This document shows, piece after piece, positions 1-5,422 of a stretch of 5,422 nucleotides of DNA. The notes beneath the pieces are model-generated. The model was given only the letters and a program-made list of their open reading frames with translations. It was not told where the DNA came from and searched no databases. Source of the stretch: JABFRJ01 sp964389095 (GTDB taxonomy: Bacteria > Pseudomonadota > Alphaproteobacteria > Rhizobiales > Hyphomicrobiaceae); NCBI GenBank assembly GCA_964389095.1, contig CAYMEB010000295.1:1-5422 (forward strand), in the 5' to 3' direction. How positions within the stretch are numbered: the stretch's first letter is position 1; each line of letters starts with the position of its first letter. A program made the position numbers and the translations under genes.

Positions 1-2
1 TC

Positions 3-1124
3 AAGCGTGCGATCGCCCAAGGAATGAACCGGCCGCTTCAGCCGGTCGCAACGTCCAAGGACGACGTCGCGTTCCTGCAGTACACCGGCGGCACCACCGG
101 CGTCTCGAAAGGAGCGACGCTCCTGCATCGCAATCTGCTGGCCAACATCGCGCAAGTCGACGAATGGGTGAAACCCGCACTGGCCAAGGACATGCCGCCG
201 CAGCTCAACTATGTCTGCGCGCTGCCGCTCTACCACATCTTCGCGCTGAACTTCTGCTACTTCATCGGCATGCGGCTCGGCGCCATGAACCTGCTCATCG
301 CAAATCCGCGCGACCTGCCGGCCTTCATTAAGGAGCTGAAGGCGACCAAGATCCATGTCTTCCCGGCCGTGAACACTTTGTTCAATGGACTCCTCAATCA
401 TCCCGAGTTCGCCAAAGTCGATATGACGGGCCTAAAGCTCTCGATCGGAGGCGGTATGGCCGTGCAGAAAGCCGTCGCCGAGAAATGGGTAGCGCGCACC
501 GGCATACCCATCATCGAAGGGTACGGCCTTTCCGAGACCTCTCCGACAGCCACCTGCAATACACCGTTGATCAAGGACTGGACGGGTACTATCGGTCTGC
601 CGATGCCCTCGACCGACATCGCCATCCGCGACGATGACGGCAACGATGTCCCCACCGGTCAGGCCGGTGAGATCTGCATCCGCGGTCCGCAGGTCATGGC
701 CGGATATTGGAACCTCCCCGACGAAACCGCGAAGGTGATGACACCCGACGGTTTCTTCAAATCCGGCGATATCGGCATCATGGACACCGATGGCTACACC
801 CGGATCGTCGACCGCAAGAAAGACATGGTGTTGGTCTCTGGCTTCAACGTGTATCCCAACGAGGTCGAGGACGTCGTAGCGAGCCATCCCGGCGTGCTCG
901 AGGTCGCCTGCGTCGGCGTGCCCGATGCCCACTCCGGCGAAGCCGTCAAAATCTTCGTGGTGAAGAAGGATCCCAACCTCACAGAGGCGGACATTCGAGC
1001 GTTTTGCGAGCAGAACCTCACGGGCTACAAGCGGCCCAAGCACATCGAGTTCCGCGCCGATCTGCCGAAAACAAACGTTGGCAAAATCCTGCGGCGTGAG
1101 CTGCGCGAGCCGCAGAAGGCTTGA
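3..1124 (+). CDS. fadD: Long-chain acyl-CoA synthetase (FadD type), C-terminal part, 5' truncated
   Basis: This enzyme activates long-chain fatty acids with ATP and CoA, through an acyl-adenylate, to acyl-CoA for beta-oxidation or lipid synthesis; FadD acts at the inner face of the cytoplasmic membrane. The frame is open to the left edge (KRAIAQG precedes the ATG at 24), and that ATG lies inside the conserved region, so it is not the start. Numbering from it, the P-loop-like AMP-binding motif YTGGTTGVSKG is at 20-30, the adenylation motif EGYGLSETSP at 165-174, the SGD block at 247-249, and the FACS signature DGYTRIVDRKKDMVLVSGFN around 256-275. The C-terminal lysine motif GKILRREL is at 353-360, where the lysine is expected to support adenylation. 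About 190 N-terminal residues are missing relative to E. coli FadD (561 aa). The FLQYTGGTTG segment is close to E. coli FadD, which favours FadD over other adenylate-forming enzymes; chain-length preference cannot be read. It converges on the GNAT gene with no gap. Confidence 0.93.
   Translation, partial: KRAIAQGMNRPLQPVATSKDDVAFLQYTGGTTGVSKGATLLHRNLLANIAQVDEWVKPALAKDMPPQLNYVCALPLYHIFALNFCYFIGMRLGAMNLLIANPRDLPAFIKELKATKIHVFPAVNTLFNGLLNHPEFAKVDMTGLKLSIGGGMAVQKAVAEKWVARTGIPIIEGYGLSETSPTATCNTPLIKDWTGTIGLPMPSTDIAIRDDDGNDVPTGQAGEICIRGPQVMAGYWNLPDETAKVMTPDGFFKSGDIGIMDTDGYTRIVDRKKDMVLVSGFNVYPNEVEDVVASHPGVLEVACVGVPDAHSGEAVKIFVVKKDPNLTEADIRAFCEQNLTGYKRPKHIEFRADLPKTNVGKILRRELREPQKA
1083..1115 (-). terminator. 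Candidate intrinsic terminator of the minus-strand transcript, inside the fadD 3' end
   Basis: A perfect 7-bp GC-rich stem, CTGCGGC (1089-1095) paired with GCCGCAG (1109-1115), encloses a 13-base loop. Read on the minus strand it begins 9 bases after the GNAT stop codon and is followed at once by GATTTTGC, a short U-tract in RNA. On the plus strand the bases after the stem (AAGGCTTG) carry no U-tract, so it fits only the minus direction. The long loop and four-base U-run make it a weak terminator, and it also encodes the last residues of the acyl-CoA synthetase, so the stem could be coincidental. Confidence 0.35.
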
Positions 1125-1607
1125 TCAGACGAGTTCCCGAACCAAGTACCGCACGGTCTTCGCACGGTCGGCGGATGTGGCCCGGTCGATCTCCCGGAAA
1201 TCGAATGCGGCGTGAAACGCATCGGAGACGGGATTGGCTGGAACCAGGTTCACCTCGCACGCAATTCTCTCATACCCGAGGGCGCGCGCTCGAGCGAACA
1301 AAGTTTCGTAGAGCACGGCTCCCAGCCCCTGACGCCGTGCCGCAGCCGCAACGACGACTCGGTCGACGTAGAGAAATCTAGTCGATCGCTCACTGAACCA
1401 CTTGAAGTGCACGCCCTCGTAGGCGTCGCCGGCGGCGAACGCGAGCAGGAAGGCAGAAGCGGGCGGCACGTAGAGCGCCACCGTCGCCGCACGGATCATC
1501 CGGGCGAACTTCTCCTCGTCCAGGAGCGAGGTCTTCTCGGCGACCTCGTTGTTTGCCTCGAGCAATTCCGGCCACGCCGCACCGGCGCCCGAGAGATCGC
1601 CGATCAT
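1125..1607 (-). CDS. GNAT-family N-acetyltransferase (COG3818-like)
   Basis: This is a 160-residue protein, about the size of a single GNAT domain, expected to move an acetyl group from acetyl-CoA to an amine; the substrate is unknown. Motif A is clear: the strand YVDRVVVAAAA (80-90) leads into RRQGLGA (91-97), which fits the R/Q-x-x-G-x-G/A pyrophosphate-binding loop. The following block, CEVNLVPANPVSDAFHAAF (117-135), fits the usual motif B ending. The early NNEV, the central WFSER and YVDR segments and the terminal KTVRYLVREL resemble the predicted acetyltransferases I recall as COG3818; this is memory, not a search. There is no signal peptide or membrane segment, so it is probably cytosolic. 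Its ATG overlaps the hydrolase stop as ATGA, which supports this start and suggests translational coupling; only a weak ribosome binding site is visible. Its stop abuts the fadD stop. Confidence 0.88.
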   Translation of the reverse strand: MIGDLSGAGAAWPELLEANNEVAEKTSLLDEEKFARMIRAATVALYVPPASAFLLAFAAGDAYEGVHFKWFSERSTRFLYVDRVVVAAAARRQGLGAVLYETLFARARALGYERIACEVNLVPANPVSDAFHAAFDFREIDRATSADRAKTVRYLVRELV

Positions 1608-2485
1608 GGCGCCATCAGCACCGCGACAGCGGCCTTAGCCATGCCTTCGTTGCTGTGAGCAACGCCCGGCACCGTCTCCAGCTTCCAGCCGAAGTCGACA
1701 CCGCTGGCCGCCGCCGCGGCCTTGGCCGCTTGAAAGTATGCGTGCCCGCGCGCGAACCTATGCGGGCCCTGTTTCATCGCGCCGGCCGTCCGCCGCAGCG
1801 AGCTGTGATCGGGATCTATGTCCGCGTCGCCCAGCTGGATCACGACCGGCCGCCCGAGCATCGCCTTCACGGACGCCTCCGAGATACCCGAGTCGGTCAA
1901 ACCATAGGGAAAAACCGCATCCCGGGTCGGCATCGTGTACCAACCGGCATTCGCAACCACGACCCGCGTCACCCGCGCTTCGGGAATGAAATAGAGGAAG
2001 CGATGCACGAACTGGGCGCCAGCCGAATGCCCGTAAAGCCTGTACGTCGCTTCGGCCGCGGGCTCCATGGTCCGAACTTGGTCGAAGATCCGCTCGATCG
2101 CAGTGAATGACCATCGATCACTCGGGATCGGGTTGCCATCGCGCATGCGCGTGTTGCCGAAGTTGTAGCCCTCCACACCGGGGAATCGTGCGTCGTCGAA
2201 CTCGGGCACAACCAGCAGGAAACCATGCCGCTCGGCAAGATCTGACCATTGATCGCGATAGTCGGCGCCGTTCCTGCGCACCCCGTGCATCACGAACACG
2301 ACACGCAGCGGCGAGATGGCTGCCGGCGGCTTGTGCGTCCAAACCTTCACCTGCGGACCGGCCCAATCGGTGAACCAGAAGCTGGATTTCCCGACCGGCA
2401 GCGGTTCGGCGAAGGCCGCCCCGGCGGCCCAGAAGATCGAGAGCATGAACGCTGCGGCGACGCGTCGAAGCGATCTCGGCATCAT
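1604..2485 (-). CDS. Secreted alpha/beta hydrolase (esterase or PHB-depolymerase-like)
   Basis: This is a 293-residue serine hydrolase that probably acts outside the cytoplasm. Residues 1-26 look like a Sec signal peptide: arginines near the N-terminus (PRSLRR), a hydrophobic core AAAFMLSIFWAAGA, and a likely AFA cleavage site before EP. The RR pair lacks a convincing Tat consensus. The fold markers are in order: the oxyanion-type HG after a hydrophobic strand (VVFVMHG, 62-68), the nucleophile elbow GHSAG with Ser154, a likely acid among Asp220, 222 and 224 (LGDADIDPD), and His277 in GVAHSNEGM. These resemble the poly(3-hydroxybutyrate) depolymerase/LpqC-like and feruloyl-esterase-like group, but the substrate cannot be told. 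The first of two tandem ATGs is chosen because GAGGGA lies 9 bases upstream. The gene follows secA by 56 bases on the same strand and overlaps the GNAT gene by ATGA. Confidence 0.87.
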   Translation of the reverse strand: MMPRSLRRVAAAFMLSIFWAAGAAFAEPLPVGKSSFWFTDWAGPQVKVWTHKPPAAISPLRVVFVMHGVRRNGADYRDQWSDLAERHGFLLVVPEFDDARFPGVEGYNFGNTRMRDGNPIPSDRWSFTAIERIFDQVRTMEPAAEATYRLYGHSAGAQFVHRFLYFIPEARVTRVVVANAGWYTMPTRDAVFPYGLTDSGISEASVKAMLGRPVVIQLGDADIDPDHSSLRRTAGAMKQGPHRFARGHAYFQAAKAAAAASGVDFGWKLETVPGVAHSNEGMAKAAVAVLMAP

Positions 2486-2494
2486 CGGTGCAAT

Positions 2495-2500
2495 TCCCTC
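2495..2500 (-). promoter_or_regulatory. Ribosome binding site of the hydrolase gene
   Basis: On the minus strand GAGGGA ends 9 bases before the first of two consecutive ATG codons (2485 and 2482). This spacing favours the first ATG; the second would be 12 bases away. It shows the hydrolase can be initiated independently of SecA translation, whereas the downstream GNAT gene appears to rely on coupling. Confidence 0.6.
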
Positions 2501-2519
2501 ACGGATACCGGATTGCCGA

Positions 2520-2541
2520 CGACGGAGCCGTCACTCCGCCG
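2520..2541 (-). terminator. Stem-loop directly after the secA stop, no U-tract
   Basis: On the plus strand CGACGGAG (2520-2527) pairs with CTCCGCCG (2534-2541): seven base pairs with one A-C mismatch and a 6-base loop. It starts at the base next to the secA stop codon. No run of T follows on the minus strand, so it is unlikely to stop transcription alone; it might protect the secA mRNA end or attenuate read-through into the hydrolase. A competing 5-bp hairpin (GACGG-AG-CCGTC) overlaps it, and either may be chance in GC-rich DNA. Confidence 0.2.
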
Positions 2542-5421
2542 TCAACCGTGCTTGCCGTGGCAATGCTTGTACTTCTTGCCCGACCCACATGGACACGGGG
2601 CATTGCGCGCCACACGTCCCCAGGTCGAAGGATCGCGCGGATCGAGAGCCGAACCGGCTTTGCGCGACTGTTGGGGCGCCCGCACGGCAGAAGTCGCGCC
2701 GCCCCGCTCTGCCCCCAGCGCCGCATCCGCCATCGCCAACTCGTCCTCGCCGGTCGTGGCATCGATGTGATGGGCCGTCATCGGAGGCAACGGTTCAGGC
2801 TGATAAGCGGCGAGCGGCTCTTCCTGCGGCGCGAGCTCGACCTGCAGGAGCTGGCTCGTCACCGTCTCGCGAAGCTTCGACAGCATCGCCTCGAACAGGT
2901 GGAACGCCTCCTGCTTGTACTCGTTGACCGGATCACGCTGGCCATAAGCGCGGAAGCCGATGACATGGCGCAGATGCTCGAGGGTCACCAGATGCTCGCG
3001 CCACAGGTGATCGAGCGTCTGCAGCAGAACCATCTTCTCGATCTGGCGCATGTTGTCGGCGCCGACATCGGTCTGCTTCTTCTCGGCCTTCTCCCGGACG
3101 GCCGACAGCACCTTTTCCCGGATCTCCTGGTCCGCCACGCCTTCGGCGGCAGCCCACTCGGGGATGGGCAAGTCGAGGCCGAAAATGCGCTCGATCTCGG
3201 TTTTGAGGCGCGCGGTATCCCATTGCTCCGAATAGGCGTTCTCGGGGATAGTCTCCGACACCAACTCGGACACGATCTGCTCGCGCATGTCGCGCACCGT
3301 TTCCGACACGTCGTCGTGGCTCATGATGTCGACGCGCTGGTCGAACACCACCTTGCGCTGATCGTTCATGACGTCGTCGTACTTGAGCACGTACTTGCGC
3401 GAGTCGAAGTTCCGGGCCTCGACCTTCTGTTGCGCTTTCTCCAACGCCTTGTTGATCCATCGATGGACGATCGCCTCGCCTTCCTTGAGGCCGAGCGTCT
3501 GGAGCATACGGTCCATGCCGCTGCCCCCGAAGATCCTCATTAGATCGTCTTCGAGCGACAGATAGAACTTCGAGCGCCCCGGGTCACCCTGACGGCCCGA
3601 GCGGCCACGCAGCTGATTGTCGATGCGGCGGCTTTCATGGCGTTCGGTGCCGATGACATAGAGGCCGCCCGATTCCAGCGCGATCTTTTTTTTCTCGGCG
3701 ACGTCGGCCTTGATCTTTTCGCGCTGTGTGGCGATCTCGCTCTCCGACGGAGACACACCGTCCTCCGACCGCTCCTTGAGCCAATCGCGCAATCGGTACT
3801 CGGCATTGCCGCCGAGTTGGATGTCCGTGCCTCGGCCGGCCATGTTCGTCGCGATGGTGACCGCGCCCGGCACACCCGCCTGCGCGATGATCATCGCTTC
3901 CTGCTCGTGATAGCGTGCATTGAGCACTTGGTGAGGGATCGGGTCACCCTTGGTGCCGCTCTTGACCAGAGACCCCAAGTAGTCTGCCGTCTCGTTGAGG
4001 TGCTTCTTCACGTCGTCGGCCTTGCCATCCTTGATGGACGCCGCGATCCCCCGCATGTAGTCGGCCAGCTCGCCGACGAATTTGCGGTTCTTGAGCAACT
4101 CCGAGAGCTGCTCGGACTTCTCGATCGACGTCGTTCCCACCAGCACCGGCTGGCCACGCTTGCGGCAATCGGCGATCTCCGCCACGATCGCCCGCGATTT
4201 CTCAATCAGCGTGCGATAGACCTCGTCATCCTCGTCCAGACGAGCGACCTTAACGTTGGTGGGTATCTCGATGACGTCTAGACCATAGATGTCCATGAAC
4301 TCCTGTGCTTCGGTCGCAGCCGTACCGGTCATGCCCCCGAGCTTGTCGTAGAGACGGAAGTAGTTCTGGAAGGTGATCGAGGCGAGTGTCTGGTTCTCCG
4401 GCTTGATCTCGACCTTTTCTTTCGATTCCAGCGCCTGGTGCAGACCTTCCGAGTAGCGCCGGCCCTGCATCATGCGGCCCGTGAACTCGTCGATGATGAT
4501 GACCTCGCCGCTCTTGACGATGTAGTCGCGGTCGCGCTGGAAGAGCTTGTGGGCCTTCAGTGCCTGATTGACGTGATGGACGACCGTAACGTTCTCGATA
4601 TCGTAGAGTCCGTCACCCTTCAGCAGTCCGCTTTCGCGGAGTAATTCCTCGATCCGCTCGTTGCCGGACTCGCTCAACGAAACCGTACGCTGTTTCTCGT
4701 CGAGCTCGTAATCCGCCTTCTCGAGTTTGGGGATCAGGAGGTCGATGGCATTGTACAACTCCGCACGATCCTCGACCGGTCCCGAAATGATCAGTGGTGT
4801 CCGTGCCTCGTCCACCAGGATCGAGTCGACCTCGTCGACAATCGCGAAGTTGTGGCCGATCGTGTCCTCGAGCCCGATCGTCGCAGGCAGACCGAAAGTA
4901 CGAAACGCTTCGACGATCTTCGGCACGACGCGCTCGAAGATCTCGATCGCGCCCTCCGGGCGGCCATTCGTCGCCTCGAGCTTCTGCAGCTCCACACCGA
5001 TCGTGGCTTTGAAGGCGTCCCAGGCCTCGGTCGATCCTTCCGGCCGACTGCCATGGAGCCGCTCCAGGGCATTGCCGGCGCGGTTGATGCGCGACATCAG
5101 ATCGTTGAGCGTCGGCGCGACCGCCTTGGGGTCGTCCTTGTTCTCCATTCCCGACAGTGACGCGATGGAGCGCTGGAGGCTCTGCAGCAGTGGCCGATGG
5201 CCGAACTGCACCATGTCCTCCGCACTCATCTTCATGTTGTCACGGAGATAGTCGAAGCCGAACTCGTTGTTCGTTCCGTAGGTGACGTCGCAGTTGTAGT
5301 TGTCGCGCCTCTGCTCGTCATCCAGCTCGTGGACGATGCAGCCGACCGTGAGGCCGAGGAAGCGATAGACCGCACCCATCCACTCGCTGTCGCGCTTGGC
5401 GAGGTAGTCGTTGACGGTCAC
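2542..5421 (-). CDS. secA: Preprotein translocase ATPase SecA, N-terminus truncated, with two in-frame insertions
   Basis: SecA is the essential ATPase that feeds unfolded preproteins into SecYEG at the inner membrane. The window holds the last 959 codons. The first, GTG at 5421, matches a valine in the VVTVNDYLA block (near residue 129 of E. coli SecA), so the Walker A site and true start lie beyond the right edge. Visible in order (window numbering): GTNNEFGFDYLRDN at 49-62; Walker B DEVD at 196-199; LVDEARTPLIISGP leading into the preprotein cross-linking domain; TGTA at 365-368; GTTSIEKSE at 429-437; TNMAGRGTD at 525-533; QLRGRSGRQGDPG at 603-615; YDDVMNDQR of the helical scaffold at 681-689. 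The two-helix finger spans about 800-850, with His816 where E. coli has Tyr794. An Ala/Pro/Glu-rich linker leads to the zinc/SecB-binding tail C943-x-C945-x8-C954-H955. Segments at about 76-188 and 448-494 are extra relative to the SecA sequences I know. Apart from these the length is ordinary, and nothing looks inactivated. Confidence 0.97.
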   Translation of the reverse strand: MTVNDYLAKRDSEWMGAVYRFLGLTVGCIVHELDDEQRRDNYNCDVTYGTNNEFGFDYLRDNMKMSAEDMVQFGHRPLLQSLQRSIASLSGMENKDDPKAVAPTLNDLMSRINRAGNALERLHGSRPEGSTEAWDAFKATIGVELQKLEATNGRPEGAIEIFERVVPKIVEAFRTFGLPATIGLEDTIGHNFAIVDEVDSILVDEARTPLIISGPVEDRAELYNAIDLLIPKLEKADYELDEKQRTVSLSESGNERIEELLRESGLLKGDGLYDIENVTVVHHVNQALKAHKLFQRDRDYIVKSGEVIIIDEFTGRMMQGRRYSEGLHQALESKEKVEIKPENQTLASITFQNYFRLYDKLGGMTGTAATEAQEFMDIYGLDVIEIPTNVKVARLDEDDEVYRTLIEKSRAIVAEIADCRKRGQPVLVGTTSIEKSEQLSELLKNRKFVGELADYMRGIAASIKDGKADDVKKHLNETADYLGSLVKSGTKGDPIPHQVLNARYHEQEAMIIAQAGVPGAVTIATNMAGRGTDIQLGGNAEYRLRDWLKERSEDGVSPSESEIATQREKIKADVAEKKKIALESGGLYVIGTERHESRRIDNQLRGRSGRQGDPGRSKFYLSLEDDLMRIFGGSGMDRMLQTLGLKEGEAIVHRWINKALEKAQQKVEARNFDSRKYVLKYDDVMNDQRKVVFDQRVDIMSHDDVSETVRDMREQIVSELVSETIPENAYSEQWDTARLKTEIERIFGLDLPIPEWAAAEGVADQEIREKVLSAVREKAEKKQTDVGADNMRQIEKMVLLQTLDHLWREHLVTLEHLRHVIGFRAYGQRDPVNEYKQEAFHLFEAMLSKLRETVTSQLLQVELAPQEEPLAAYQPEPLPPMTAHHIDATTGEDELAMADAALGAERGGATSAVRAPQQSRKAGSALDPRDPSTWGRVARNAPCPCGSGKKYKHCHGKHG
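3940..4080 (-). other. SecA insertion 2: about 47 extra residues in NBD2
   Basis: Canonical SecA runs from the helix LSELLKxR almost directly into IPHQVLNAR. Here residues 448-494, from FVGELADYMRG to SGTKGDP, separate them. The segment is rich in Ala, Lys and Asp and looks like two amphipathic helices (448-465 and 468-488). The reading frame and both flanking blocks are intact. The DNA is not an evident palindrome and has no obvious flanking repeat. The boundaries are estimated from memory of family sequences and could shift by a few residues. Confidence 0.7.
4858..5196 (-). other. SecA insertion 1: about 113 extra residues before Walker B in NBD1
   Basis: Known SecA proteins read DNM, about 10 residues, VQRGHNFAIVDEVD. 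Here VQFGH (71-75) is followed by about 113 extra residues (76-188) before GHNFAIVDEVD resumes at 189. By eye the segment forms about four amphipathic helices: roughly 77-90, 100-123, 130-151 and 157-178. There are no cysteines, no transmembrane stretch, and none of the intein splice-junction residues. The frame is open throughout and base composition looks like the rest of the gene, so it appears to be translated as part of SecA. Confidence 0.75.
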
Positions 5422-5422
5422 C

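Noticed and set aside
24..26. ATG at 24 as the start of the acyl-CoA synthetase.
   Set aside because: The frame is open upstream, and the protein from here would begin immediately before the AMP-binding P-loop, lacking the N-terminal domain of the family.
2541..2546. TTGACG on the minus strand at the secA stop, a -35-like box for the hydrolase gene.
   Set aside because: The six bases 17 positions further on are TCGTCG, with no resemblance to a -10 element, and the TTGA comes from the secA stop codon context.
2488..3543. A 351-codon open frame on the plus strand, antisense to secA, and similar long antisense frames elsewhere (for example 3637-4281 and 432-1043).
   Set aside because: These mirror strongly conserved genes in GC-rich DNA, their products have Arg/His/Leu-skewed composition with no recognisable domain, and they lie wholly within secA, the hydrolase or fadD.
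3940..4080. SecA insertion 2 as a Rickettsia-palindromic-element-like mobile insert, suggested by its size and in-frame position.
   Set aside because: The ends of the segment are not complementary and no long internal palindrome is visible, which is the defining feature of those elements.
4858..5196. SecA insertion 1 as an intein.
   Set aside because: It is too short for most inteins, contains no cysteine, and lacks the N-terminal Cys/Ser and terminal His-Asn splice-junction residues at sensible positions.
4852..5198. A 9-bp direct repeat, GTGGCCGAT, at 4852-4860 and 5190-5198, bracketing SecA insertion 1 like a target-site duplication.
   Set aside because: The copies are 338 bases apart, not a multiple of three, and are read in different frames, so a simple insertion with this duplication would have shifted the frame. 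A 9-mer of this composition can recur by chance in GC-rich DNA.
5419..5421. GTG at 5421 as the start of SecA.
   Set aside because: It codes for an internal valine of the conserved VVTVNDYLA block, and the Walker A region that must precede it is beyond the window edge.

Overview
The window is GC-rich, densely coding DNA from a bacterium, most likely an alphaproteobacterium. The best evidence is SecA: its conserved blocks and its C-terminal ending (DPSTWGRVARNAPCPCGSGKK, then HCHG) read like rhizobial and related alphaproteobacterial SecA. This assignment comes from recalled family sequences, not from a search.

Layout. Positions 3-1124 (+) hold the C-terminal two thirds of a FadD-type long-chain acyl-CoA synthetase, cut by the left edge. 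Three genes follow on the minus strand, transcribed from right to left. secA comes first (2542-5421, its N-terminus cut by the right edge). After a 56-base gap comes a secreted alpha/beta hydrolase (1604-2485). A GNAT acetyltransferase (1125-1607) follows, overlapping the hydrolase by ATGA. The GNAT and fadD stop codons face each other with no base between them (TGATCA). A hairpin inside the end of fadD could end the minus-strand transcript. No stretch of 300 bases lacks a gene.

Function. SecA is the ATPase motor that pushes preproteins through SecYEG. The hydrolase has a Sec-like signal peptide, so it is a plausible SecA client, but most secreted proteins are. The GNAT protein is probably cytosolic and of unknown substrate. 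FadD activates fatty acids to acyl-CoA and is a separate convergent unit. I see no pathway joining all four.

The most notable feature is SecA itself. Two in-frame segments are absent from the E. coli and rhizobial SecA sequences I know: about 113 residues just before the Walker B DEVD motif in NBD1, and about 47 residues in NBD2 between the GTTSIEKSE block and the VLNAR strand. Both fall in helix-to-strand connections of the two RecA-like motor domains, with all visible motor motifs intact. The gene would encode about 1,090 residues, against about 900-930 for typical forms.
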